DNA of 64,000 nucleotides from the NCBI GenBank assembly GCA_947501275.1, contig CANMVD010000007.1, forward strand, positions 49,570 to 113,569, given 5' to 3'. Position 1 is the stretch's first letter. Each line of letters starts with the position of its first letter. Below the pieces are notes generated by a model. The model searched no databases. It was not told where the DNA came from and saw only the letters and a program-made list of their open reading frames with translations. Source of the DNA: an uncultured Tateyamaria sp. GTDB taxonomy: Bacteria; Pseudomonadota; Alphaproteobacteria; Rhodobacterales; Rhodobacteraceae. Position numbers and translations under genes: made by a program. Positions 1 through 7,795 of this stretch are shown here, piece after piece.

Positions 1-674
1 TCGACCATGATGCGCGCCACTGTTTGTAAAACGTGATCACCGGCCGCATGGCCGAATGTATCGTTAACAGCTTTGAACCAGTCGAGATCAATTTGCATGA
101 TCGCAAATTGTGTGCCCCATGCCGCATAACGCGACATGATATGTTCCATCGCGCGGCGGTTTTTCAAGCCGGTCAGCGTATCGGTAAAGGCTTGTTCCTC
201 AGCGGCAATCTTGGCTCCTTGCAAGCGCAGGTTCAGCTTTCGCGATGCCTCCATTGCGGCAGATTTCGCCTCAACCAGATACAGCATTTCGACGGCCAGA
301 TCCGTGGCCGCAAAATCTGCACTGGTCAGAGCATAATCGCTGACCGCATCCACAATCGATATCCCAAACGACAGATTGATAATGCACTGACCATCCTTCG
401 GACCGGGAACAAGGACTCCCTTGACTTCGGTTTGGGGGGCATCTCGCATCTGCAGGTGCAGCTTGACGCCTGCCGCGGCACGCAACTCGTCCATATCGGA
501 AATAGCGCGCGGTCGTTTGAGGTTAAAAATCTCAAGAAAACGACGCCCCTGCATTGGTGTATCAGGCCGCAGTTTTTGCACGGTCGGACCTGCGTGAATC
601 ACATGACCCGTTTCCGACAACACAAGGTGCATCGGACACAACACATCTAGGGCGGCTTGCATATCCTGTGTCAT
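1..674 (-). CDS. HNOBA-GGDEF diguanylate cyclase, C-terminus cut by window edge
   Basis: This gene is absent from the ORF track because it runs off the left edge. Translating the minus strand from ATG at 674 gives about 224 residues with no stop. The first ~150 residues look like a haem-NO-binding-associated (HNOBA) sensor domain, including the stretch EMLYLVEAKSAAME, followed by a short coiled linker. A GGDEF domain then starts at DTLTGLKNRR and continues through DLDWFKAVNDTFGHAAGD; the GG[D/E]EF loop itself lies outside the window. By family it makes cyclic di-GMP from GTP. Its ATG overlaps the TGA of the H-NOX-like gene (ATGA), so the two are very likely translationally coupled and form one sensor-cyclase unit. 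Whether the active site is intact cannot be seen here. Confidence 0.85.
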   Translation of the reverse strand, partial: MTQDMQAALDVLCPMHLVLSETGHVIHAGPTVQKLRPDTPMQGRRFLEIFNLKRPRAISDMDELRAAAGVKLHLQMRDAPQTEVKGVLVPGPKDGQCIINLSFGISIVDAVSDYALTSADFAATDLAVEMLYLVEAKSAAMEASRKLNLRLQGAKIAAEEQAFTDTLTGLKNRRAMEHIMSRYAAWGTQFAIMQIDLDWFKAVNDTFGHAAGDHVLQTVARIMV

Positions 675-1258
675 CCTGCCCGTGCTCCCAGATCAAAAAC
701 CCGACCTTCGGCGAATTCGGTTTCAATCAATGAGATTGAAATCACTTCCGTGCCTTGCCCACCACCTTGGTGGTCCAACACTGCAAGGGTGCCGTAGTCA
801 TCCGCCATGGTGCGCAAAATACCCATCATGACGTGACCATAGCCTGCGATCGGACAATCACAAACCAACGAAAACCGACCTGTCCCGTGTTCGCGCAACT
901 CGATCCGGGGCAGATTCAAATCCGATACGGCCAACCGGGCGCGATCCGGCAAGTCATCCAGTGAATGCAGAAACTCAACAAAGTTGACGCCCCCGAACCG
1001 CAGCAAGCGGCGCAACGCCTCGACCGTGGGATGGGACACAAGATAGGTACCAAGGTCTTCCATCAATTCGGGGCGAGGACGGTCCATAACCTGCGCCAAA
1101 GCATCCAGAATGCGCGGCGTCAGGTCGTCATCATAGATCAGCATCGCTTCGAAATCGACAAAGTCCAAATCGGCGACCTTTGTCGCATCCAGCCACTTTT
1201 CCTGACCATACGTATCCACCGCAAAACACTGGATTGCCCTATTGATTAGACCGTGCAT
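671..1258 (-). CDS. H-NOX (haem NO-binding) domain-like protein, probable non-haem variant
   Basis: A protein of 195 residues whose start (MHGLINRAIQ) and central GGVNFVEFLHSLDDL segment match the H-NOX/HNOB fold, and whose length equals a stand-alone H-NOX. Canonical H-NOX proteins bind haem through a His about two residues after the DNL/DDL turn and through a YxSxR motif about 30 residues on. Here the turn reads DDLPDRAR, with Pro at about residue 104, and the YxSxR region reads LVCDCPIAG, so both signatures appear missing. It precedes and overlaps an HNOBA-GGDEF gene, the usual partner for NO sensing through c-di-GMP. I infer a degenerate or differently liganded sensor. Family membership is fairly secure; the sensed ligand is unknown. 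Confidence 0.75.
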   Translation of the reverse strand: MHGLINRAIQCFAVDTYGQEKWLDATKVADLDFVDFEAMLIYDDDLTPRILDALAQVMDRPRPELMEDLGTYLVSHPTVEALRRLLRFGGVNFVEFLHSLDDLPDRARLAVSDLNLPRIELREHGTGRFSLVCDCPIAGYGHVMMGILRTMADDYGTLAVLDHQGGGQGTEVISISLIETEFAEGRVFDLGARAG

Positions 1259-1369
1259 CTTTTCACGCTTCCCAATTCCACCTGCGCAAAGTGACTCATG
1301 GCACCCTAAAATACCGCTAACATCGACAATTTGAGCTATTTTGACGTGTCCGTATGGCGCAGGCCGATC

Positions 1370-2932
1370 TTAGAAATCAGTGGGCGCACCGCCTTCCTGT
1401 TTGCGTCGCGCGACAAAGGCTTCCAGTTCTTCCCGGATTGCAACATCCATATGCGGAGCTTCGAAACTCGCGATGATGTCCTTGAACATTCCGTGCGCGC
1501 GTTCCGGCGTCCAGATCCCGCCCGCCACCTGCCAACCTTCAAAGTTTTTCCAGTCGCTCAGGAACGGCTGATAAAAAGCGGTCGTATAGCGATCCTGAGT
1601 GTGCTGAATACCAAAGAAATGTCCGTCATTTCCCACAGATTTGATCGCATCCAGCGCAATGTCATCCGGGCCAGTCGCTGTGATAGATGGGTCCATATAG
1701 CGCTGAATCTGCTGCAAAATTTCGCAATCCATGATAAATTTTTCAGGCGACGCAATCAGCCCACCCTCAAGCCACCCCGCGGCATGGTACACCATGTTTG
1801 TGCCTGACTGCACCGCCGCCCACAGCGAATTGGACGTCTCCCACATCGCCTGCCCGTCCGGCACGTTGGCAGCACACACACCCGAAGACCGCATCGGCAA
1901 GCGGTAAAAGCGGGCTAACTGTCCTGTCATTTGCGTTGCACGCATGTATTCAGGTGTCCCAAAGGCGGGGGCACCCGATTTCATGTCCACGTTCGAGGTA
2001 AACGTGCCAATGGCACAGGGTGCACCGGGGCGGACATATTGAAACAGCGCAATGGCACACAAAGCCTCGGCAATGGACTGCGCCACAGCGCCTGCCATCG
2101 TCACAGGGGCCATCGCACCGGCCAAGGTAAAGGGCGTCACAACAACCGCCTGACCCCGGCGCACCATGCGCAAACAGCCATCAATCATCGGGTGGTCATG
2201 TTTCAGGGGCGAGGTCGAATTGATGTTGGTGTACATGCGCGGCGTCGCTTCGAACTCGGCATCCGTCAGACCACCCGCGATGCGCACCATCTCCATCACA
2301 TCCTCAACCCGCTCTTTGCCAAGCGAATAGGCGTGCATGACCTTGTCGGTCAGCGTCAGCTTGTCATAAACCACATCCAAATGACGCACCGAGGCGTGGA
2401 TATCGACAGGTTCCACCGGATAGCCGCCCGCGAAATGGATGCAGTTGAAATACTGGGTGAGCTTGAGCAGATTGGCGCACATCTCGCGGTTGCCGGGCAC
2501 CTTGGTGCCGATTTCCATATCGAAATAATTGGGCGGTGAAGACACATTGCCAAAGGTCAGGTTCTTGCCGCCAATGGTGATTTTACGGGCCTCGTTGCGC
2601 GGAGTCAGGGTGAACTCGGACGGTGCCTTGCCCACCATCTCCATCACAAAGTCCCGGTCCATAAAGACGATGTCGCCTTCGATCTTGCAGCCCGCCTCGC
2701 TTAGAATGCCCAAGGCTTCCTCGTTCAGGAACTGCACGCCAATTTCTTCGAGGATGCGCATGGCACCGTCATGAATGGCCTCAACCCCTTCGGGACGCAG
2801 GGGCTCCACTGGCGGATCAATCATCACAGGCGGGTTCCACGGCATCTGATCAATCACAGTGCTGCCGCGCCGCGCCGCCGCCCCTGCCCGGCCGCCACCA
2901 CGTGTCCTGCGCTTACTTGCTACCTCAGCCAT
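1370..2932 (-). CDS. Trimethylamine methyltransferase (MttB) family protein, non-pyrrolysine type
   Basis: A protein of 520 residues with a basic, low-complexity N-terminus (KRRTRGGGRAGAAARRG) followed by an MttB-type TIM barrel from about residue 35 to the end. True trimethylamine methyltransferases carry an in-frame amber codon read as pyrrolysine; this frame is open throughout without one, so it belongs to the non-Pyl MttB group. Characterised members of that group demethylate quaternary amines such as glycine betaine and pass the methyl group to a corrinoid protein. No corrinoid protein or methylcorrinoid:folate methyltransferase lies beside it in this window. The substrate is therefore unassigned; a quaternary amine or betaine is plausible for a marine roseobacter that also carries carnitine genes nearby. 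Confidence 0.85.
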   Translation of the reverse strand: MAEVASKRRTRGGGRAGAAARRGSTVIDQMPWNPPVMIDPPVEPLRPEGVEAIHDGAMRILEEIGVQFLNEEALGILSEAGCKIEGDIVFMDRDFVMEMVGKAPSEFTLTPRNEARKITIGGKNLTFGNVSSPPNYFDMEIGTKVPGNREMCANLLKLTQYFNCIHFAGGYPVEPVDIHASVRHLDVVYDKLTLTDKVMHAYSLGKERVEDVMEMVRIAGGLTDAEFEATPRMYTNINSTSPLKHDHPMIDGCLRMVRRGQAVVVTPFTLAGAMAPVTMAGAVAQSIAEALCAIALFQYVRPGAPCAIGTFTSNVDMKSGAPAFGTPEYMRATQMTGQLARFYRLPMRSSGVCAANVPDGQAMWETSNSLWAAVQSGTNMVYHAAGWLEGGLIASPEKFIMDCEILQQIQRYMDPSITATGPDDIALDAIKSVGNDGHFFGIQHTQDRYTTAFYQPFLSDWKNFEGWQVAGGIWTPERAHGMFKDIIASFEAPHMDVAIREELEAFVARRKQEGGAPTDF

Positions 2933-3038
2933 GTCATTTCCCCTTTGCGTGCTTGGCCCTCATCTTGCGGGCGCTGCACGCGGGCACACCTGTCCGTTTG
3001 CGACGGCATTGGTCGTTTTTACCGGGTGGCGCGGGCGC

Positions 3039-3752
3039 TTATCCCTGCGTCTGGGTGTCCAACCATGCAGGGATATGGCCGATATCGGGCAATACAGCAT
3101 CCGCATAAGGGGCCAGAACTGCCGCTTCGGCCAATCCGGTTAGCACCGCAAGGGTCCGCATTCCCGCAGCATGACCTGCGCGCAAATCGTGCAAACTGTC
3201 CCCCACCATGACGACAGTCTCGGGGGCGAGATTTGTGGCTTTGCAAAATCCAAGCAACTGGCCGGGGCCGGGTTTGGCGCCATGACCGCTGTTCGACCCG
3301 GCAATGAAATCAAACAGCTCCGTCACGCCCGCGCTCGCCAGATGGGCCAGTGCCGGGGCTTCGGCATCATTGGTCGCAACGCCCAGTTTCAATCCACGCG
3401 CGCGCAAACCCGCAAGGAATGGGGGCAGAGGCACGGCTTCGGCCTGAGGGGCACGCGCAGCTTCGTCATTGAGTACGTGCAGCATCTGATCTGCAGACAA
3501 TTTGGGAAACTGCGGGGCCAATGCACCACCAATTTCGTCTGGCGTGCCGGCAATCACAACGCTGTCGTTGGCGAAAGTACGGGTTTCGAGGTCAAATCCG
3601 ATGGCCGCCCCAGCACGGGCTGCAAGTGCATGGTCGCCCTCTGCGGCGCGCAGCAAAAAGGCAGCAGCCCACGCCTCCCAGGTCGTGTGAAAATCAAAAA
3701 GGGTGCCGTCCTTGTCGAACACGACCCCCAAAACCGGATGATTCACGTCCAA
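3039..3752 (-). CDS. HAD-superfamily hydrolase, phosphoglycolate phosphatase-like
   Basis: A 237-residue HAD phosphatase. Motif I is VVFDKDGTLFD near residue 10, the motif II Thr lies in GVATNDAE near 125, Lys lies in AKPGPGQ near 158, and motif IV is MVGDSLHD near 178. A helical cap is inserted between motifs I and II, as in the Gph/PGMB subfamily. By family it dephosphorylates a small phosphorylated metabolite in the cytoplasm, with 2-phosphoglycolate the usual annotation, but the sequence does not fix the substrate. Its start overlaps the end of the DUF3572 gene by 10 nt, so the two are co-transcribed. Confidence 0.8.
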   Translation of the reverse strand: MDVNHPVLGVVFDKDGTLFDFHTTWEAWAAAFLLRAAEGDHALAARAGAAIGFDLETRTFANDSVVIAGTPDEIGGALAPQFPKLSADQMLHVLNDEAARAPQAEAVPLPPFLAGLRARGLKLGVATNDAEAPALAHLASAGVTELFDFIAGSNSGHGAKPGPGQLLGFCKATNLAPETVVMVGDSLHDLRAGHAAGMRTLAVLTGLAEAAVLAPYADAVLPDIGHIPAWLDTQTQG

Positions 3753-4027
3753 TGCACCTGACCTCCGCCGGGCAGCATGGCGCGCGCCTGCATTGGTTTT
3801 TCATAGGACAAACCGGCGCCGTCACACATCTGCGTCACCCACGCATCATCCATCATCACAAAGTCCAGCACAGCCCCCAAAAAGGCCGGATCCATTGCGC
3901 CAGCGCGCACATCAGACTCGCTTGCCCCCGTCGAACCAAGGAATACCGGAAGCAATTCTTCGTTGCCCGCCAACCATGTTAGCGCCGTCAGTCCGATAAC
4001 CTCGGCGGATTCTTGCGACATTGCCAT
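3743..4027 (-). CDS. DUF3572 family protein
   Basis: A small acidic protein of 94 residues (ESAEVIGLTALTWLAGNEELLPVFLGSTG) that matches the alphaproteobacterial DUF3572 family in length and sequence. It has no signal peptide and no membrane segment. It is divergent from the PleD-type gene, a neighbourhood I recall for this family in other alphaproteobacteria, and it overlaps the downstream HAD phosphatase gene by 10 nt. The function is unknown. The shared 74-95 bp upstream region presumably carries promoters for both directions. Confidence 0.8.
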   Translation of the reverse strand: MAMSQESAEVIGLTALTWLAGNEELLPVFLGSTGASESDVRAGAMDPAFLGAVLDFVMMDDAWVTQMCDGAGLSYEKPMQARAMLPGGGQVHWT

Positions 4028-4121
4028 TCAAATCCACCTTTGCAGCCCGTTGGAAACCCTTTGTTAACCTAAACCAACAAAAAACGAATGCACGGACTTT
4101 GTGGAAAATTGGAAGGGCATG

Positions 4122-5519
4122 ATGCACGGGACAGTCTTGGTCATTGATCCAATTGCCACCAACCGCATTGGCCTGCGGGTCAAACTGGCGGCCAGCCACT
4201 ATCATGTGGTGCAAGCCAGCAGCATCGCCGAGGCGATTCGGGTGATCGGCAAAACACCCCCGGAACTGATCTTGAGCGCGGTGAACCTGCCCGATGGTCC
4301 GCCCTCCCGGCTTTTGGCACGGCTGCGCAGGACAAAGATCTGTGGCAAGGTCCCGATCATCGCTCTCAGTTGTGCGCAGGATCCGCAGGAACGTCTGGCC
4401 ATGCTGACGCTTGGCTTTGATGACGTACTTGAAAAACCGGTAGATGATCGCCTGCTGCTGGCGCGTGCACGCAGCCTGATGCGGGCCTATGCCTCTGCAA
4501 TGGAATGGAAACTGCGCGATGGCACATCGCGCGCCTTGGGCTTTGCCGAGGTGAATGCGCAATTTGCGCCCGCCCGGCAGGTCAAGCTGGTGGCCCATGA
4601 CACAGAGCGCCGCGATGCGCTGGCCAAGGATCTGATGCCACAAATGCACGCCCAGCTGCACACATGTCACCCCGGACATGTTGTGCATGGCGACGAGGAC
4701 GACACCGCGCCGGATGCCTTTGTCTTGGTTGTCGAACCGGGGCGTGAGGCTGAAATGCTGGGCCTGCTGGCCACCATTCGAAGCCACGCCAATACGCGCC
4801 ACAGTGCGGTTTTGCTGGTCCAGACCGAAGACAACCCACAACTTGCAGCACAGTTACTGGATATGGGCGCCAATGATCTGATGCCCGAAAATGCCGAAAC
4901 GGCAGAGCTGGCGCTGCGGCTGGACACATTGCTGGCCCGCAAGAAAGTGGCTGACGCCTTGCGAGACACGGTGCGAAACGGGATCGAAGCCGCAGTGATC
5001 GACCCGCTCACCGGGCTGCACAACCGTCGCTACGCCATGCCCCATCTCACCCGTATCGCAGAGCGAGCCAATGTCACGGGCAAACCCTTTGCCGTGATGA
5101 TCGCTGACATGGACCATTTCAAGTCGGTGAACGACCGTTTTGGCCATGCTGCGGGGGACGCCGTACTGATAGAAACGGCGCAACGTCTCAAGGCAAATGT
5201 CCGCGGTATTGATCTTGTCGCGCGGATCGGCGGCGAAGAGTTCCTGATTGTTCTGCCCGCCATTGGACTGAGCAATGCGAAAAAAGCGGCGCTGCGCCTA
5301 TGCCGCGAAGTGCGCAACAAGCCCATTGCTGTGCCCGGAAGCGAAGCGGCAGTGACAGCAACCGTTTCGATCGGGATGATCGTTTATGACCCGACAATGC
5401 CGCCCTCATCTGGTCTTCCATTGACGGCCGCAGCTCTGCTGGATCGGGCCGACCGGGCGCTGTATGACGCCAAAGCCGAAGGGCGTAACCGGGTGATGCT
5501 CAGCCGCCCTGCGGCTTAA
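4122..5519 (+). CDS. pleD: PleD-type diguanylate cyclase (REC-REC-GGDEF)
   Basis: The architecture matches PleD: two receiver-like domains (about residues 1-120 and 145-270) and a C-terminal GGDEF domain (about 290-455). The ORF track begins at a GTG (4101), but GGAAGGG at 4111 and the family N-terminus (HGTVLVIDP) favour ATG at 4122 (or 4119). The cyclase is intact: RIGGEEFLIV is the active loop, and RGID five residues before it is the product-binding inhibitory I-site (RxxD). The first receiver keeps one acidic residue (VID) and the switch Lys (EKP), but the expected phospho-acceptor position reads LSAVNLP rather than LDxxxP. The second receiver is also degenerate. It should make c-di-GMP, probably without classical phospho-activation. 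Confidence 0.85.
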   Translation: MHGTVLVIDPIATNRIGLRVKLAASHYHVVQASSIAEAIRVIGKTPPELILSAVNLPDGPPSRLLARLRRTKICGKVPIIALSCAQDPQERLAMLTLGFDDVLEKPVDDRLLLARARSLMRAYASAMEWKLRDGTSRALGFAEVNAQFAPARQVKLVAHDTERRDALAKDLMPQMHAQLHTCHPGHVVHGDEDDTAPDAFVLVVEPGREAEMLGLLATIRSHANTRHSAVLLVQTEDNPQLAAQLLDMGANDLMPENAETAELALRLDTLLARKKVADALRDTVRNGIEAAVIDPLTGLHNRRYAMPHLTRIAERANVTGKPFAVMIADMDHFKSVNDRFGHAAGDAVLIETAQRLKANVRGIDLVARIGGEEFLIVLPAIGLSNAKKAALRLCREVRNKPIAVPGSEAAVTATVSIGMIVYDPTMPPSSGLPLTAAALLDRADRALYDAKAEGRNRVMLSRPAA

Positions 5520-5562
5520 GGTTATGGTTCATCTAACAGCCATAAGACTCTGATTAAAAAGA

Positions 5563-6063
5563 TTAGTATCTCGAATTCCCTTCACGCTTCTTGCCACGTT
5601 TCGGCCCACGCTTCAGAATATCCTCAACGGTATCCGCATAGGCTTCGCGCTCGCTCGCGCTCATGTCTTCGACCTTTTTCAGCCATTCGACCTGCGCGCG
5701 GCGTTGAACGGCACTGACACCTTCAGCCTGACGGGCAAGGACAGCTTCGACCGCGGCGCGATCCATGGGATCAGCACGCAGAGCGACAAGCATGTCGTTG
5801 AAATGCGCCCGACGATCAGCGCGCGAGGGCAAGGACGGATCCTCGCGAACGGCCTTAAAAATGGCGCGACGCGACTCGCGCTCAAGTGCAATCACATAAG
5901 GCATCGCGTAGCCCAACCCCGGACCAGCCCCGCGCATCGGGCCATCACTGCGCAGCACGAAACCACCCACAAGGCCTACGATCCCGAGGTTGAGGGCCAA
6001 GGACAGGCCGAGCAGCACCTTGACCCAGACGGGGCAGCGCCGTTTTTGTGTCTGATCGCTCAT
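5563..6063 (-). CDS. Periplasmic heavy-metal-sensor (CpxP/Spy-like) family protein
   Basis: A 166-residue protein with one N-terminal membrane segment (VWVKVLLGLSLALNLGIVGLVGGFVL) and a periplasmic helical domain rich in Arg and Glu, the pattern of the heavy-metal-resistance family (PF13801-like). The tail is strongly basic (KRGPKRGKKR). It is the last gene of the unit EF-hand, ECF sigma, small membrane protein, sensor, and starts 9 nt after the preceding stop. Related proteins sense envelope or metal stress and act with the neighbouring sigma factor; a role as the periplasmic sensing arm is inferred from this context. No metal-binding motif stands out. Confidence 0.75.
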   Translation of the reverse strand: MSDQTQKRRCPVWVKVLLGLSLALNLGIVGLVGGFVLRSDGPMRGAGPGLGYAMPYVIALERESRRAIFKAVREDPSLPSRADRRAHFNDMLVALRADPMDRAAVEAVLARQAEGVSAVQRRAQVEWLKKVEDMSASEREAYADTVEDILKRGPKRGKKREGNSRY

Positions 6064-6072
6064 GTCGGTCCC

Positions 6073-6438
6073 TTACCCTTCTTCCAGATCCCAACCATAG
6101 GCGGTCAGGCCGATGTCGGTGTCGTAAAACATGTCCAGGCCGGTCATCCAGTACAGATCGGATGGCTCACCGCCCAAGGCCCCAAGGCCAATGGCAAATC
6201 CTGTCGCCGTGGCAGCGACCAGACCGCCAACCGACATCCAGCCTCCAAGCCCTTCGAGCATCTGGCGCCACAAAGACACCGGTGTAGCCATCACGGCACC
6301 GGGCGCGGGTTGGGCCGCCAAGGCATCCTCAAGGACACGCGCCATCAGGTCGGCTGGCGTGTCCGCAGCAGGGGCATCGCCAACATCATCCAGTAGCTTG
6401 TCCAGCCACATCTCTTTGTCATCATCGGCGTGCATCAT
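6073..6438 (-). CDS. Small membrane protein, candidate anti-sigma factor
   Basis: A 121-residue acidic protein with a cytoplasmic N-terminus (DKEMWLDKLLDDVGD), one clear membrane segment (SVGGLVAATATGFAIGLGALGG) and a short acidic C-terminal tail. It begins 3 nt after the ECF sigma stop, and the periplasmic sensor follows 9 nt later, which is the typical place for a membrane-bound anti-sigma factor. It lacks the HxxxCxxC zinc motif of ZAS anti-sigma factors. Function is inferred from position and topology only. Confidence 0.6.
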   Translation of the reverse strand: MMHADDDKEMWLDKLLDDVGDAPAADTPADLMARVLEDALAAQPAPGAVMATPVSLWRQMLEGLGGWMSVGGLVAATATGFAIGLGALGGEPSDLYWMTGLDMFYDTDIGLTAYGWDLEEG

Positions 6439-6441
6439 ACA

Positions 6442-7032
6442 TCATCCTTCATAACCAAGGGCCTCTGCCTGCCCTTTCAACGCTGCGGCAAGGGCGCGCT
6501 TGCCCCGTGCCGTCAGGCTTTCAACCGCCTCGACACTGATCCCGAGCCGCTCTGCGATCTCGGGGTTCGTTGCCCCCTCAAAGTGGCGCAGCACCACGGC
6601 CAGCCGCTGCCGTTCCGGCAATCCGGCCAAGGCCTGCGCGAGGGCATCGCGCCTTGCATCATTCAGCATCCGCGCTTCCGGCGACGGCGCATCATCGGCA
6701 GGCTCGCTCACCGCGTCCAGATCAACCGTGCGCTTTGGTCGCTTGCGCAATCGGTCGGTGCACAGATTTGACACAACCCGGTAAAGCCACGTCGTGACCT
6801 TGGCCTCGCCAGTGCGCCATTCGGGCGCGATGCGCCACAACCGCATCATGGCCTCCTGGGCCACATCTTCCGCCTCGGCCCCATCCCCAAGCAAACGCGC
6901 GGCCTGTGCATGGACACGCGGAACCAGTCGCGTGGTCAGACGACGGGCCGCATCTGCGTCGCCACGGGCATAGCGCGCCAGCAATTCCGCATCGTCAAGC
7001 GTTTGGTCCTGTCCATCCAAGGGCATCGTCAT
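6442..7032 (-). CDS. ECF-type RNA polymerase sigma factor
   Basis: A 196-residue sigma-70 family protein of ECF size. Region 2 spans about residues 20-95 (DAEDVAQEAMMRLWR, WLYRVVSNLCTDRLRKR) and region 4 about 135-190 (LPERQRLAVVLRHFEG, NPEIAERLGISVEAVESLTARGKRAL). Regions 1 and 3 are absent, as usual for ECF factors. The start codon is preceded by an AGG. It leads a tight three-gene unit with a putative anti-sigma factor and a periplasmic sensor, and lies 70 bp downstream of an EF-hand gene on the same strand. It probably controls an envelope or metal/calcium stress regulon that may include this locus. Confidence 0.9.
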   Translation of the reverse strand: MTMPLDGQDQTLDDAELLARYARGDADAARRLTTRLVPRVHAQAARLLGDGAEAEDVAQEAMMRLWRIAPEWRTGEAKVTTWLYRVVSNLCTDRLRKRPKRTVDLDAVSEPADDAPSPEARMLNDARRDALAQALAGLPERQRLAVVLRHFEGATNPEIAERLGISVEAVESLTARGKRALAAALKGQAEALGYEG

Positions 7033-7052
7033 CCTGCGGGGCTATCGCGCCC

Positions 7053-7075
7053 CTGCCCCCTTTCACAAGGGGCAG
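7053..7075 (-). terminator. GC-rich hairpin between EF-hand gene and ECF sigma gene
   Basis: On the minus strand CTGCCCC pairs with GGGGCAG around a 9-nt loop, and flanking bases could extend the stem. There is no long T-run. It may attenuate read-through from the EF-hand gene into the sigma operon, or simply be an intercistronic stabilising hairpin. Confidence 0.4.
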
Positions 7076-7102
7076 AGGCAGGTTCTGCTCGATCCTGTCG
7101 GA

Positions 7103-7582
7103 TCAATCGGCGGCGGGCTTGTCACCACGCTTGCCACGTTTGCCGCGGAAATTCTCGCGAGCTTCGTCGAATTCGGCCTGTGTGATGGTGCCGCTACCGT
7201 CTGCATCAATGCGCTCAAACATCCGGCCCAGATCGCGTCCACCCCGACGGCCACCTTTGCGGCCCTCAGACATTTCCTCGCGGGACAACTCGCCATCCTC
7301 GTTTGCATCCAGATGCTCGATCATTCGTGCGGCCCGTGTCTTGGCGCGCTCGGAACCGCGGGCTTCCAACTCCGCTTGGCTCAATGCGCCGTTGCCATCC
7401 GTGTCTGCCGCGTCAAAGCGGGCCTGCGCTGCATTTTGCAACTCTGTCTGAGTCAACTCGCCGTTGCCATCCAGATCAAGCGTTGAAAAGTCGGGGCCGC
7501 CGCGTTCCTTGGCCACAACACCCAACGTGGATGCCGCAACCGCAGCAGCTGCAACTGTCAGCAGGATTGATGTACGTTTCAT
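7103..7582 (-). CDS. Secreted EF-hand calcium-binding protein
   Basis: The ORF track starts at 7666, but the signal peptide MKRTSILLTVAAAAVAAS begins at ATG 7582, giving 159 residues. Four EF-hand loops are visible: DLDGNGELTQTE, DTDGNGALSQAE, DANEDGELSREE and DADGSGTITQAE, each with Asp/Asn at positions 1, 3 and 5 and Glu at 12. The mature protein should therefore be a periplasmic or exported calcium binder. It sits upstream of, and in the same direction as, the ECF sigma operon, so it may be a target or a calcium-sensing input of that system. The basic tail (RGKRGKRGD) resembles that of the downstream sensor protein. Confidence 0.85.
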   Translation of the reverse strand: MKRTSILLTVAAAAVAASTLGVVAKERGGPDFSTLDLDGNGELTQTELQNAAQARFDAADTDGNGALSQAELEARGSERAKTRAARMIEHLDANEDGELSREEMSEGRKGGRRGGRDLGRMFERIDADGSGTITQAEFDEARENFRGKRGKRGDKPAAD

Positions 7583-7795
7583 GTCGTATACTCCGTTTTG
7601 CCTCATGGACGCCGTTCTTGGCGCCTGATGCATCTCAAACGGGCGGGGTTGAAAATTCCGTCGCAAATAATTTCAAAAAAGTTTTGCGACTCATCCAAAC
7701 AGCGTCCAGCGCGACATCGGGACGCAAGGACATGTTGCGACATTCCAATGCGCGCGCACAAAGGCCATGTAACTGGCACAGTCGAAGGATAGCCC

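Noticed and set aside
1370-2932. Pyrrolysine-containing TMA methyltransferase
   Set aside because: The frame is complete without an in-frame TAG, so it is a non-Pyl MttB homologue.
7583-7700. ECF-type promoter before the EF-hand gene (GGAAT...CGTT)
   Set aside because: A GGAAT and a CGTT are present but only about 13 bases apart, shorter than the usual 16-17, so I could not support it.
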